Origin: Mixophyes australis | Taxonomy: Eukaryota; Chordata; Amphibia; Anura; Limnodynastidae | Assembly: GCA_036250195.1 (NCBI GenBank) | Contig: JAVHZZ010000003.1 | Location: forward strand, 35,434,335 to 35,498,334 | Length of the DNA: 64,000 nucleotides | Reading direction: 5' to 3' | Shown: positions 9,998-23,841 of the stretch, in pieces | Layout: every line of letters starts with the position of its first letter | Position numbering within the stretch: position 1 is the stretch's first letter | The notes under the pieces: model-generated | What the model saw: the letters and a program-made list of their open reading frames with translations, nothing else | Databases searched by the model: none | Told to the model about the DNA's origin: nothing | Made by a program: the position numbers and the translations under genes

Positions 9998-10903
9998 TTG
10001 CATCAATTCACTTGCAAACTTTTAACATTCACATATGTCTGGATGTAACTTACAGATTGTAGGTTTGAATCCTAACTAAAATGTAGAAATGAGCTTTCCT
10101 ACCTAAAATCCTCAAATTGGGACAAAATCCTGGAACAATTCCGGATACTTGAAATAGAATTTGTAGGCTTAATAGCCATTTGCAAGACTCAGTCATGTCT
10201 TTTAGTGCCATTTTGCAGAGTTGTAAAACTTTCACAATCCATAACAACATTTCTTACCATGGAATCAATTATTACATTCCACTATTTGATTTTAATGTTA
10301 GAGATGATAAAAGTGGAATAATACTGGAAAAATTCCTGATAAAATACCGGAGTGACTCCTCATATTTGAAACAGGACTTCTAGCCAAACTTGGCATTTGG
10401 AATACTCAGACATGTCTATTTTTGCCACTTTGACAATCCATAGCAACATTTCTTTTCATGGAATCAATTATTTCACTCCACCATGTGATTTCATTGTAAC
10501 AGATGATAAAAGTGGAATAATACTGGAAAAAAATTTGATAAGATGCTGGAGTGACTCCTCTTATTTCAAACAGGACTTCTAGCCAAAATTGGCATTTGGA
10601 AGACACAGACATGGTTATTTTTGCCATTTGGCAGACAGGTTGTGAATATCTGACACTCTTTTTGAAATTTGTAACAATGGAAACATTTTTTCAATCCACC
10701 ACTTGAACCCATTGTTACCGATAATAATTGAAGAAATATGTCTGTGACATTCTTCTGTGTCTCACTCAACCAAGAATCCAACTGTCAATCAGTAATAACA
10801 AGCTTTGAGCTCCTACTCGGTATAAACCGCTATCTTGTCTGCTACTTTTCTGCCATCAACCTGTACCTGTATGTGTTAAAAAAGAAAAATTACTACCAAC
10901 AGG

Positions 10904-10988
10904 GGCTCTGTGGCGCAATGGATTGCACATTGGACTTCTAGTATGTTGTAGTTATCAAAAGTTGTGGGTTCAAGTCCCACCAGAGTCA
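10904..10988 (+). tRNA. tRNA-Arg(UCU), copy 2, degenerate
   Basis: GATTGCAC type: A21 to T and G24 to A break the 11-24 pair. One T is missing after the intron (ATCAAAAG), shortening the anticodon stem. T loop TTCAA. Probably a pseudogene. Confidence 0.6.
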
Positions 10989-11695
10989 TTGCATCACTTG
11001 CAAACTTTTAACATTCACATATGTCTGGATGTAACTTACAGATTGTAGGTTTGAATCCTAACAAAAATGTAGAAATGAGGTTTCCTACCTAAAATCCTCA
11101 AATTGGGTAGGACAAAATACTGGAATAATTCCTGATACTTGAAATAGAATTTGTAGGCTTATTAGCCAGTTGGAAGACTCAGTCATGTCTTTTAGTGCCA
11201 TTTTGCAGAGTTGTAAAACTTTCACAATCCATAACAACATTTCTTACCATGGAATCAATTATTACATTCCACTATTTGATTTCAATGTTACAGATGATAA
11301 AAGTGAAATAATACTGGAAATTTTTTTTTATAAAATGCTGGAGTGACTCCTCTTATTTCAAACAGGACTTCTAGCCAAAATTGGCATTTGGAAGACACAG
11401 ACATGGTTATTTTTGCCATTTGGCAGACAGGTTGTGAATATCTGACACTCTTTTTGAAATTTGTAACAATGGAAACATTTTTTCAATCCACCACTTGAAC
11501 CCATTGTTACCGATAATATTTGAAGAAATATGTCTGTGACATTCTTCTGTGTCTCACTCAACCAAGAATCCAACTGTCAATCAGTAATAACAAGCTTTGA
11601 GCTCCTACTCGGTACCAACCGCTATCTTGTCTGCTACGTTTCTGCCATCAACCTGTACCTGTATGTGTTAAAAAAGAAAAATTACTACCACCAGG

Positions 11696-11781
11696 GGCCC
11701 TGTGGCGCAATGGATAGCACATTGGACTTCTAGTATGTTGTAGTTATTCAAAGGTTGTGGGTTCAAGTCCCACCAGAGTCA
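11696..11781 (+). tRNA. tRNA-Arg(UCU), copy 3, GGCCCTG type
   Basis: T4 to C breaks acceptor pair 4-69 and G24 to A breaks D-stem pair 11-24. T loop TTCAA and the 13-bp intron are intact. Function doubtful. Confidence 0.65.
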
Positions 11782-12687
11782 TTGCATCACTTGCAAACTT
11801 TTAACATTCACATATGTCTGGATGTAACTTACAGATTGTAGGTTTGAATCCTAACAAAAATGTAGAAATGAGCTTTCCTACCGAAAATCCTCAAATTGGG
11901 TAGGACAAAATCCTGGAACAATTCCTTATACTTGAAATAGAATTTGTAGGCTTAATAGCCATTTGGAAGACTCAGTCATGTCTTTTAGTGCCATTATTGC
12001 AGAGTTGTAAAATTTTCACAATCCATAACAACATTTCTTACCATGGAATCAATTATTACATTCCACTATTTGATTTTAATATTAGAGATGATAAAAGTGG
12101 AATAATACTGGAAAAATTCCTGATAAAATACCGGAGTGACTCCTCATATTTGAAACAGGACTTCTAGCCAAACTTGGCATTTGGAATACTCAGACATGTC
12201 TATTTTTGCCACTTTGACAATCCATAGCAACATTTCTTTCCATGGAATCAATTATTTCACTCCACCATGTGATTTCATTGTTACAGATGATAAAAGTGGA
12301 ATAATACTGGAAAATTTTTTGATAAAATGCTGGAGTGACTCCTCTTATTTCAAACAGGACTTGTAGCCAAAATTGGCATTTGGAAGACACAGACATGGTT
12401 ATTTTTGCCATTTGGCAGACAGGTTGTGAATATCTGACACTCTTTTTGAAATTTGTAACAATGGAAACATTTTTTCAATCCACCACTTGAACCCATTGTT
12501 ACCGATAATAATTGAAGAAATATGTCTGTGACATTCTTCTGTGTCTCACTCAACCAAGAATCCAACTGTCAATCAGTAATAACAAGCTTTGAGCTCCTAC
12601 TCGGTATAAACCGCTATCTTGTCTGCTACTTTTCTGCCATCAACCTGTACCTGTATGTGTTAAAAAAGAAAAATTACTGCCAACAGG

Positions 12688-12772
12688 GGCTCTGTGGCGC
12701 AATGGATTGCACATTGGACTTCTAGTATGTTGTAGTTATCAAAAGTTGTGGGTTCAAGTCCCACCAGAGTCA
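12688..12772 (+). tRNA. tRNA-Arg(UCU), copy 4, degenerate
   Basis: The 1784-bp-offset duplicate of copy 2, with the same GATTGCAC D arm and the same missing T after the intron. Confidence 0.6.
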
Positions 12773-13479
12773 TTGCATCACTTGCAAACTTTTAACATTC
12801 ACATATGTCTGGATGTAACTTACAGATTGTAGGTTTGAATCCTAACAAAAATGTAGAAATGAGGTTTCCTACCTAAAATCCTCAAATTGGGTAGGACAAA
12901 ATACTGGAATAATTCCTGATACTTGAAATAGAATTTGTAGGCTTATTAGCCAGTTGGAAGACTCAGTCATGTCTTTTAGTGCCATTTTGCAGAGTTGTAA
13001 AACTTTCACAATCCATAACAACATTTCTTACCATGGAATCAATTATTACATTCCACTATTTGATTTCAATGTTACAGATGATAAAAGTGAAATAATACTG
13101 GAAATTTTTTTTTAAAAAATGCTGGAGTGACTCCTCTTATTTCAAACAGGACTTCTAGCCAAAATTGGCATTTGGAAGACACAGACATGGTTATTTTTGC
13201 CATTTGGCAGACAGGTTGTGAATATCTGACACTCTTTTTGAAATTTGTAACAATGGAAACATTTTTTCAATCCACCACTTGAACCCATTGTTACCGATAA
13301 TATTTGAAGAAATATGTCTGTGACATTCTTCTGTGTCTCACTCAACCAAGAATCCAACTGTCAATCAGTAATAACAAGCTTTGAGCTCCTACTCGGTACC
13401 AACCGCTATCTTGTCTGCTACGTTTCTGCCATCAACCTGTACCTGTATGTGTTAAAAAAGAAAAATTACTACCACCAGG

Positions 13480-13565
13480 GGCCCTGTGGCGCAATGGATA
13501 GCACATTGGACTTCTAGTATGTTGTAGTTATTCAAAGGTTGTGGGTTCAAGTCCCACCAGAGTCA
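13480..13565 (+). tRNA. tRNA-Arg(UCU), copy 5, GGCCCTG type
   Basis: Duplicate of copy 3 at 1784-bp offset; same T4C and G24A changes. Confidence 0.65.
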
Positions 13566-14472
13566 TTGCATCACTTGCAAACTTTTAACATTCACATATG
13601 TCTGGATGTAACTTACAGATTGTAGGTTTGAATCCTAACAAAAATGTAGAAATGAGCTTTCCTACCGAAAATCCTCAAATTGGGTAGGACAAAATCCTGG
13701 AACAATTCCTTATACTTGAAATAGAATTTGTAGGCTTAATAGCCATTTGGAAGACTCAGTCATGTCTTTTAGTGCCATTATTGCAGAGTTGTAAAATTTT
13801 CACAATCCATAACAACATTTCTTACCATGGAATCAATTATTACATTCCACTATTTGATTTTAATATTAGAGATGATAAAAGTGGAATAATACTGGAAAAA
13901 TTCCTGATAAAATACCGGAGTGACTCCTCATATTTGAAACAGGACTTCTAGCCAAACTTGGCATTTGGAATACTCAGACATGTCTATTTTTGCCACTTTG
14001 ACAATCCATAGCAACATTTCTTTCCATGGAATCAATTATTTCACTCCACCATGTGATTTCATTGTTACAGATGATAAAAGTGGAATAATACTGGAAAATT
14101 TTTTGATAAAATGCTGGAGTGACTCCTCTTATTTCAAACAGGACTTGTAGCCAAAATTGGCATTTGGAAGACACAGACATGGTTATTTTTGCCATTTGGC
14201 AGACAGGTTGTGAATATCTGACACTCTTTTTGAAATTTGTAACAATGGAAACATTTTTTCAATCCACCACTTGAACCCATTGTTACCGATAATATTTGAA
14301 GAAATATGTCTGTGACATTCTTCTGTGTCTCACTCAACCAAGAATCCAACTGTCAATCAGTAATAACAAGCTTTGAGCTCCTACTCGGTACCAACCGCTA
14401 TCTTGTCTGCTACGTTTTTTGCCATCAACCTGTACCTGTATGTGTTAAAAAAGAAAAATTGCTACCACCAGG

Positions 14473-14558
14473 GGCCCTGTGGCGCAATGGATAGCACATT
14501 GGACTTCTAGTATGTTGTAGTTATTCAAAGGTTGTGGGTTCAAGTCCCACCAGAGTCA
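14473..14558 (+). tRNA. tRNA-Arg(UCU), copy 6, GGCCCTG type
   Basis: T4C and G24A as in copy 3. The 5' flank reads ACGTTTTTTGCC where others have ACGTTTCTGCC. Confidence 0.65.
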
Positions 14559-15464
14559 TTGCATCACTTGCAAACTTTTAACATTCACATATGTCTGGAT
14601 GTAACTTACAGATTGTAGGTTTGAATCCTAACAAAAATGTAGAAATGAGCTTTCCTACCGAAAATCCTCAAATTGGGTAGGACAAAATCCTGGAACAATT
14701 CCTTATACTTGAAATAGAATTTGTAGGCTTAATAGCCATTTGGAAGACTCAGTCATGTCTTTTAGTGCCATTATTGCAGAGTTGTAAAATTTTCACAATC
14801 CATAACAACATTTCTTACCATGGAATCAATTATTACATTCCACTATTTGATTTTAATATTAGAGATGATAAAAGTGGAATAATACTGGAAAAATTCCTGA
14901 TAAAATACCGGAGTGACTCCTCATATTTGAAACAGGACTTCTAGCCAAACTTGGCATTTGGAATACTCAGACATGTCTATTTTTGCCACTTTGACAATCC
15001 ATAGCAACATTTCTTTCCATGGAATCAATTATTTCACTCCACCATGTGATTTCATTGTTACAGATGATAAAAGTGGAATAATACTGGAAAATTTTTTGAT
15101 AAAATGCTGGAGTGACTCCTCTTATTTCAAACAGGACTTGTAGCCAAAATTGGCATTTGGAAGACACAGACATGGTTATTTTTGCCATTTGGCAGACAGG
15201 TTGTGAATATCTGACACTCTTTTTGAAATTTGTAACAATGGAAACATTTTTTCAATCCACCACTTGAACCCATTGTTACCGATAATAATTGAAGAAATAT
15301 GTCTGTGACATTCTTCTGTGTCTCACTCAACCAAGAATCCAACTGTCAATCAGTAATAACAAGCTTTGAGCTCCTACTCGGTACCAACCGCTATCTTGTC
15401 TGCTACGTTTCTGCCATCAACCTGTACCTGTATGTCTTAAAAAAGAAAAATTGCTACCACTAGG

Positions 15465-15550
15465 GGCCCTGTGGCGCAATGGATAGCACATTGGACTTCT
15501 AGTATGTTGTAGTTATTCAAAGGTTGTGGGTTCAAGTCCCACCAGAGTCA
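15465..15550 (+). tRNA. tRNA-Arg(UCU), copy 7, GGCCCTG type
   Basis: T4C and G24A; 5' flank CACTAGGG. T loop TTCAA. Confidence 0.65.
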
Positions 15551-16442
15551 TTGCATCACTTGCAAACTTTTAACATTCACATATGTCTGGATGTAACTTA
15601 CAGATTGTAGGTTTGAATCCTAACAAAAATGTAGAAATGAGCTTTCCTACCGAAAATCCTCAAATTGGGTAGGACAAAATCCTGGAACAATTCCTGATAC
15701 TTGAAATAGAATTTGTAGGCTTAATAGCCAGTTGGAAGACTCAGTCATGTCTTTTAGTGCCATTTTGCAGAGTTGTAAAACTTTCACAATCCATAACAAC
15801 ATTTCTTACCATGGAATCAATTATTACATTCCACTATTTGATTTCAATGTTACAGATGATAAAAGTGGAATAATACTGGAAAAATTCCTGATAAAATACC
15901 GGAGTGACTCCTCATATTTGAAACAGGACTTCTAGCCAAACTTGGCATTTGGAATACTCAGACATGTCTATTTTTGCCACTTTGACAATCCATAGCAACA
16001 TTTCTATTATTTCACTCCACCATGTGATTTCATTGTAACAGATGATAAAAGTGGAATAATACTGGAAAAAAATTTGATAAAATGCTGGAGTGACTCCTCT
16101 TATTTCAAACAGGACTTCTAGCCAAAATTGGCATTTGGAAGACACAGACATGGTTATTTTTGCCATTTGGCAGACAGGTTGTGAATATCTGACACTCTTT
16201 TTGAAATTTGTAACAATGGAAACATTTTTTCAATCCACCACTTGAACCCATTGTTACCGATAATAATTGAAGAAATATGTCTGTGACATTCTTCTGTATC
16301 TCACTCAACCAAGAATCCAACTGTCAATCAGTAATAAAATTCTTTGAGCTCCTACTCGGTACCAACCGCTATCTTGTCTGCTACGTTTCTGCCATCAACC
16401 TGTACCTGTATGTGTTAAAAAAGAAAAATTATTACCACCAGG

Positions 16443-16528
16443 GGCCCTGTGGCGCAATGGATAGCACATTGGACTTCTAGTATGTTGTAGTTATTCAAAG
16501 GTTGTGGGCTCAAGTCCCACCAGAGTCA
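16443..16528 (+). tRNA. tRNA-Arg(UCU), copy 8, GGCCCTG type, T54C
   Basis: T4C and G24A, and in addition T54 to C (GGGCTCAAG), which removes the invariant T54 of the T loop and weakens the B box. Likely a pseudogene. The following unit is only 900 bp long because of a deletion near 17151-17160. Confidence 0.55.
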
Positions 16529-17342
16529 TTGCATCACTTGCAAACTTTTAACATTCACATATGTCTGGATGTAACTTACAGATTGTAGGTTTGAATCCTA
16601 ACAAAAATGTAGAAATGAGCTTTCCTACCGAAAATCCTCAAATTGGGTAGGACAAAATCCTGGAATAATTCCTGATACTTGAAATAGAATTTGTAGGCTT
16701 AATAGCCAGTTGGAAGACTCAGTCATGTCTTTTAGTGCCATTATTGCAGAGTTGTAAAATTTTCACAATCCATAACAACATTTCTTACCATGGAATCAAT
16801 TATTACATTCCACTATTTGATTTTAATGTTAGAGATGATAAAAGTGGAATAATACTGGAAAAATTCCTGATAAAATACCGGAGTGACTCCTCATATTTGA
16901 AACAGGACTTCTAGCCAAACTTGGCATTTGGAATACTCAGACATGTCTATTTTTGCCACTTTGACAATCCATAGCAACATTTCTTTCCATGGAATCAATT
17001 ATTTCACTCCACCATGTGATTTCATTGTTACAGATGATAAAAGTGGAATAATACTGGAACAAAATTTGATAAAATGCTGGAGTGACTCCTCTTATTTCAA
17101 ACAGGACTTCTAACCAAAATTGGCATTTGGAAGACACAGACATGGTTATTATGTTATCCATAATAATTGAAGAAATATGTCTGTGACATTCTTCTGTGTC
17201 TCACTCAACCAAGAATCCAACTGTCAATCAGTAACAACAAGCTTTGAGCTCCTACTCGGTATAAACCGCTATCTTGTCTGCTACTTTTCTGCCATCAACC
17301 TGTACCTGTATGTGTTAAAAAAGAAAATTTACTACCAACAGG

Positions 17343-17428
17343 CGCTCTGTGGCGCAATGGATAGCGCATTGGACTTCTAGTATGTTGTAGTTATTCAAAC
17401 GTTGTGGGTTTGAGTCCCACCAGAGTCA
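17343..17428 (+). tRNA. tRNA-Arg(UCU), copy 9, G1C and C56T
   Basis: Position 1 is C (CGCTCTG), so pair 1-72 is lost and RNase P processing may be affected. C56 to T in the T loop. The variable loop starts ACG instead of AGG. Confidence 0.55.
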
Positions 17429-18134
17429 TTGCACCACTTGCAAACTTTTAACATTCACATATGTCTGGATGTAACTAACAGATTGTAGGTTTGAATCCTA
17501 ACAAAAATGTAGAAGTGAGGTTTCCTACCTAAAATCCTCAAATTGGGTAGGACAAAATACTGGAATAATTCCTGATACTTGAAATAGAATTTGTAGGCTT
17601 TATAGCCAGTTGGAAGACTCAGTCATGTCTTTTAGTGCCATTTTGCAGAGTTGTAAAACTTTCACAATCCATAACAACATTTCTTACCATGGAATCAATT
17701 ATTACATTCCACTATTTGATTTCAATGTTACAGATGATAAAAGTGGAATAATACTGGAAAAATTCTAGATAAAATACCGGAGTGACTCCTCATATTTGAA
17801 ACAGGACTTCTAGCCAAAATTGGCATTTGGAAGACACAGACATGGTTATTTTTGCCATTTGGCAGACAGGTTGTGAATATCTGACACTCTTTTTGAAATT
17901 TGTAACAATGGAAACATTTTTTCAATCCACCACTTGAACCCATTGTTACCGATAATAATTGAAGAAATATGTCTGTGACATTCTTCTGTGTCTCACTCAA
18001 CCAAGAATCCAACTGTCAATCAGTAATAACAAGCTTTGAGCTCCTACTCGGTACCAACCGCTATCTTGTCTGCTACGTTTCTGCCATCAACCTGTACCTG
18101 TATGTCTTAAAAAAGAAAAATTACTACCACCAGG

Positions 18135-18220
18135 GGCCCTGTGGCGCAATGGATAGCACATTGGACTTCTAGTATGTTGTAGTTATTCAAAGGTTGTGGG
18201 TTCAAGTCCCACCAGAGTCA
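18135..18220 (+). tRNA. tRNA-Arg(UCU), copy 10, GGCCCTG type
   Basis: T4C and G24A; T loop TTCAA. Downstream flank CATCCCTTG. Confidence 0.65.
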
Positions 18221-19112
18221 TTGCATCCCTTGCAAACTTTTAACATTCACATATGTCTGGATGTAACTTACAGATTGTAGGTTTGAATCCTAACAAAAAT
18301 GTAGAAATGAGCTTTCCTACCGAAAATCCTCAAATTGGGTAGGACAAAATCCTGGAACAATTCCTGATACTTGAAATAGAATTTGTAGGCTTAATAGCCA
18401 GTTGGAAGACTCAGTCATGTCTTTTAGTGCCATTTTGCAGAGTTGTAAAACTTTCACAATCCATAACAACATTTCTTACCATGGAATCAATTATTACATT
18501 TCACTATTTGATTTCAATGTTACAGATGATAAAAGTGGAATAATACTGGAAAAATTCCTGATAAAATACCGGAGTGACTCCTCATATTTGAAACAGGACT
18601 TCTAGCCAAACTTGGCATTTGGAATACTCAGACATGTCTATTTTTGCCACTTTGACAATCCATAGCAACATTTCTATTATTTCACTCCACCATGTGATTT
18701 CATTGTAACAGATGATAAAAGTGGAATAATACTGGAAAAAAATTTGATAAAATGCTGGAGTGACTCCTCTTATTTCAAACAGGACTTCTAGCCAAAATTG
18801 GCATTTGGAAGACACAGACATGGTTATTTTTGCCATTTGGCAGACAGGTTGTGAATATCTGACACTCTTTTTGAAATTTGTAACAATGGAAACATTTTTT
18901 CAATCCACCACTTGAACCCATTGTTACCGATAATAATTGAAGAAATATGTCTGTGACATTCTTCTGTGTCTCACTCAACCAAGAATCCAACTGTCAATCA
19001 GTAATAACAAGCTTTGAGCTCCTACTCGGTATAAACCGCTATCTTGTCTGCTACTTTTCTGCCATCAACCTGTACCTGTATGTGTTAAAAAAGAAAAATT
19101 ACTACCAACAGG

Positions 19113-19198
19113 GGCTCTGTGGCGCAATGGATTGCACATTGGACTTCTAGTATGTTGTAGTTATTCAAAAGTTGTGGGTTCAAGTCCCACCAGAGTCA
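19113..19198 (+). tRNA. tRNA-Arg(UCU), copy 11, GATTGCAC type
   Basis: A21T and G24A in the D arm and G45 to A (CAAAAG), but full length, unlike copies 2 and 4. Pair 11-24 is lost. Confidence 0.6.
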
Positions 19199-19905
19199 TT
19201 GCATCACTTGCAAACTTTTAACATTCACATATGTCTGGATGTAACTTACAGATTGTAGGTTTGAATCCTAACAAAAATGTAGAAATGAGGTTTCCTACCT
19301 AAAATCCTCAAATTGGGTAGGACAAAATACTGGAATAATTCCTGATACTTGAAATAGAATTTGTAGGCTTATTAGCCAGTTGGAAGACTCAGTCATGTCT
19401 TTTAGTGCCATTTTGCAGAGTTGTAAAACTTTCACAATCCATAACAACATTTCTTACCATGGAATCAATTATTTCATTCCACTATTTGATTTCAATGTTA
19501 CAGATGATAAAAGTGAAATAATACTGGAAATTTTTTTTTGTAAAATGCTGGAGTGACTCCTCTTATTTCAAACAGGACTTCTAGCCAAAATTGGCATTTG
19601 GAAGACACAGACATGGTTATTTTTGCCATTTGGCAGACAGGTTGTGAATATCTGACACTCTTTTTGAAATTTGTAACAATGGAAACATTTTTTCAATCCA
19701 CCACTTGAACCCATTGTTACCGATAATATTTGAAGAAATATGTCTGTGACATTCTTCTGTGTCTCACTCAACCAAGAATCCAACTGTCAATCAGTAATAA
19801 CAAGCTTTGAGCTCCTACTCGGTACCAACCGCTATCTTGTCTGCTACGTTTCTGCCATCAACCTGTACCTGTATGTGTTAAAAAAGAAAATTTGCTACCA
19901 ACAGA

Positions 19906-19991
19906 GGCCCTGTGGCGCAATGGATAGCACATTGGACTTCTAGTATGTTGTAGTTATTCAAAGGTTGTGGGTTCAAGTCCCACCAGAGTCA
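19906..19991 (+). tRNA. tRNA-Arg(UCU), copy 12, GGCCCTG type
   Basis: T4C and G24A; 5' flank CAACAGA. Confidence 0.65.
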
Positions 19992-20883
19992 TTGCATCCT
20001 TTGCAAACTTTTAACATTCACATATGTCTGGATGTAACTTACAGATTGTAGGTTTGAATCCTAACAAAAATGTAGAAATGAGCTTTCCTACCGAAAATCC
20101 TCAAATTGGGTAGGACAAAATCCTGGAACAATTCCTGATACTTGAAATAGAATTTGTAGGCTTAATAGCCAGTTGGAAGACTCAGTCATGTCTTTTAGTG
20201 CCATTTTGCAGAGTTGTAAAACTTTCACAATCCATAACAACATTTCTTACCATGGAATCAATTATTACATTTCACTATTTGATTTCAATGTTACAGATGA
20301 TAAAAGTGGAATAATACTGGAAAAATTCCTGATAAAATACCGGAGTGACTCCTCATATTTGAAACAGGACTTCTAGCCAAACTTGGCATTTGGAATACTC
20401 AGACATGTCTATTTTTGCCACTTTGACAATCCATAGCAACATTTCTATTATTTCACTCCACCATGTGATTTCATTGTAACAGATGATAAAAGTGGAATAA
20501 TACTGGAAAAAAATTTGATAAAATGCTGGAGTGACTCCTCTTATTTCAAACAGGACTTCTAGCCAAAATTGGCATTTGGAAGACACAGACATGGTTATTT
20601 TTGCCATTTGGCAGACAGGTTGTGAATATCTGACACTCTTTTTGAAATTTGTAACAATGGAAACATTTTTTCAATCCACCACTTGAACCCATTGTTACCG
20701 ATAATAATTGAAGAAATATGTCTGTGACATTCTTCTGTGTCTCACTCAACCAAGAATCCAACTGTCAATCAGTAATAAAATTCTTTGAGCTCCTACTCGG
20801 TACCAACCGCTATCTTGTCTGCTACGTTTCTGCCATCAACCTGTACCTGTATGTGTTAAAAAAGAAAATTTACTACCAACAGA

Positions 20884-20969
20884 GGCTCTGTGGCGCAATG
20901 GATAGCGCATTGGACTTTTAGTATGTTGTAGTTATTCAAAGGTTGTGGGTTCAAGTCCCACCAGAGTCA
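20884..20969 (+). tRNA. tRNA with Arg body and UUU (Lys-type) anticodon, copy 13
   Basis: The anticodon at 20917-20919 is TTT because C35 has become T. Everything else is sound: GGCTCTG acceptor, GCGC D stem, the 13-bp intron, T loop TTCAA and CCCAC stem. C35 is a main identity base for arginyl-tRNA synthetase, while U35 and U36 are recognised by lysyl-tRNA synthetase. If expressed, this tRNA might be charged with lysine, mischarged or left uncharged. It heads the 1178-bp unit that has an extra spacer subrepeat. Confidence 0.85.
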
Positions 20970-22061
20970 TTGCATCACTTGCAAACTTTTAACATTCACA
21001 TATGTCTGGATGTAATTTACAGATTGTAGGTTTGAATACTAACAAAAATGTAGAAATGAGCTTTCCTACCGAAAATCCTCAAATTGGGTAGGACAAAATC
21101 CTGGAACAATTCCTTATACTTGAAATAGAATTTGTAGGCTTAATAGCCAGTTGGAAGACTCAGTCATGTCTTTTAGTGCCATTATTGCAGAGTTGTAAAA
21201 TTTTCACAATCCATAACAACATTTCTTACCATGGAATCAATTATTACATTCCACTATTTGATTTTAATGTTAGAGATGATAAAAGTGGAATAATACTGGA
21301 AAAATTCCTGATAAAATACCGGAGTGACTCCTCATATTTGAAACAGGACTTCTAGCCAAACTTGGCATTTGGAATACTCAGACATGTCTATTTTTGCCAC
21401 TTTGACAATCCATAGCAACATTTCTATTATTTCACTCCACCATGTGATTTCATTGTAACAGATGATAAAAGTGGAATAATACTGGAAAAAAATTTGATAA
21501 AATGCTGGAGTGACTCCTCTTATTTCAAACAGGACTTCTAGCCAAACTTGGCATTTGGAATACTCAGACATGTCTATTTTTGCCACTTTGACAATCCATA
21601 GCAACATTTCTTTCCATGGAATCAATTATTTCACTCCACCATGTGATTTCATTGTTACAGATGATAAAAGTGGAATAATACTGGAACAAAATTTGATAAA
21701 ATGCTGGAGTGACTCCTCTTATTTCAAACAGGACTTCTAACCAAAATTGGCATTTGGAAGACACAGACATGGTTATTTTTGCCATTTGGCAGACAGGTTG
21801 TGAATATCTGACACTCTTTTTGAAATTTGTAACAATGGAAACATTTTTTCAATCGACCACTTGAACCCATTGTTACCCATAATAATTGAAGAAATATGTC
21901 TGTGACATTCTTCTGTGTCTCACTCAACCAAGAATCCAACTGTCAATCAGTAATAACAAGCTTTGAGCTCCTACTCGGTATAAACCGCTATCTTGTCTGC
22001 TACTTTTCTGCCATCAACCTGTACCTGTATGTGTTAAAAAAGAAAAATTACTACCAACAGG

Positions 22062-22147
22062 GGCTCTGTGGCGCAATGGATTGCACATTGGACTTCTAGT
22101 ATGTTGTAATTATTCAAAAGTTGTGGGTTCAAGTCCCACCAGAGTCA
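22062..22147 (+). tRNA. tRNA-Arg(UCU), copy 14, GATTGCAC type
   Basis: A21T, G24A and G45A; the intron reads GTATGTTGTAATT. Duplicated as copy 18. Confidence 0.6.
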
Positions 22148-22854
22148 TTGCATCACTTGCAAACTTTTAACATTCACATATGTCTGGATGTAACTTACAG
22201 ATTGTAGGTTTGAATCCTAACAAAAATGTAGAAATGAGGTTTCCTACCTAAAATCCTCAAATTGGGTAGGACAAAATACTGGAATAATTCCTGATACTTG
22301 AAATAGAATTTGTAGGCTTATTAGCCAGTTGGAAGACTCAGTCATGTCTTTTAGTGCCATTTTGCAGAGTTGTAAAACTTTCACAATCCATAACAACATT
22401 TCTTACCATGGAATCAATTATTACATTCCACTATTTGATTTCAATGTTACAGATGATAAAAGTGAAATAATACTGGAATTTTTTTTTTATAAAATGCTGG
22501 AGTGACTCCTCTTATTTCAAACAGGACTTCTAGCCAAAATTGGCATTTGGAAGACACAGACATGGTTATTTTTGCCATTTGGCAGACAGGTTGTGAATAT
22601 CTGACACTCTTTTTGAAATTTGTAACAATGGAAACATTTTTTCAATCCACCACTTGAACCCATTGTTACCGATAATAATTGAAGAAATATGTCTGTGACA
22701 TTCTTCTGTGTCTCACTCAACCAAGAATCCAACTGTCAATCAGTAACAACAAGCTTTGAGCTCCTACTCGGTATAAACCGCTATCTTGTCTGCTACTTTT
22801 CTGCCATCAACCTGTACCTGTATGTGTTAAAAAAGAAAATTTACTACCAACAGG

Positions 22855-22940
22855 CGCTCTGTGGCGCAATGGATAGCGCATTGGACTTCTAGTATGTTGT
22901 AGTTATTCAAACGTTGTGGGTTTGAGTCCCACCAGAGTCA
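22855..22940 (+). tRNA. tRNA-Arg(UCU), copy 15, G1C and C56T
   Basis: CGCTCTG start, ACG variable loop and TTTGA T loop, as in copies 9 and 19. Confidence 0.55.
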
Positions 22941-23841
22941 TTGCACCACTTGCAAACTTTTAACATTCACATATGTCTGGATGTAACTAACAGATTGTAG
23001 GTTTGAATCCTAACTAAAATGTAGAAATGAGGTTTCCTACCTAAAATCCTCAAATTGGGACAAAACACTGGAATAATTCCTGATACTTGAAATAGAATTT
23101 GTAGGCTTAATAGCCAGTTGGAAGACTCAGTCATGTCTTTTAGTGCCATTTTGCAGAGTTGTAAAACTTTCACAATCCATAACAACATTTCTTACCATGG
23201 AATCAATTATTACATTCCACTATTTGATTTCAATGTTACAGATGATAAAAGTGGAATAATACTGGAAAAGTTCCTGATAAAATACCGGAGTAACTCCTCA
23301 TATTTCAAACAGGACTTCTAGCCAAACTTGGCATTTGGAATGCTCAGACATGTCTATTTTTGCCACTTTGACAATCCATAGCAACATTTCTTTCCATGGA
23401 ATCAATTATTTCACTCCACCATGTGATTTCATTGTTACAGATGATAAAAGTGGAATAATACTGGAAAAAATTTTGATAAAATGCTGGAGTGACTCCTCTT
23501 ATTTCAAACAGGACTTCTAGCCAAAATTGGCATTTGGAAGACACAGACATGGTTATTTTTGCCATTTGGCAGACAGGTTGTGAATATCTGACACTCTTTT
23601 TGAAATTTGTAACAATGGAAACATTTTTTCAATCCACCACTTGAACCCATTGTTACCGATAATAATTGAAGAAATTTGTCTGTGACATTCTTCTGTGTCT
23701 CACTCAACCAAGAATCCAACTGTCAATCAGTAATAACAAGCTTTGAGCTCCTACTCGGTACCAACCGCTATCTTGTCTGCTACTTTTCTGCCATCAACCT
23801 GTACCTGTATGTATTAAAAAAGAAAATTTACTACCAACCGG

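Larger units (their letters stand above)
10500..14400 (+). repeat. Higher-order repeat: 1784-bp long-plus-short doublet
   Basis: A long (992) plus short (792) unit pair is repeated with an exact 1784-bp offset. Landmarks at 10566, 10738, 11358, 11530 and 12181 recur at 12350, 12522, 13142, 13314 and 13965. The tRNA types alternate in step (GATTGCAC type, then GGCCCTG type). Confidence 0.9.
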
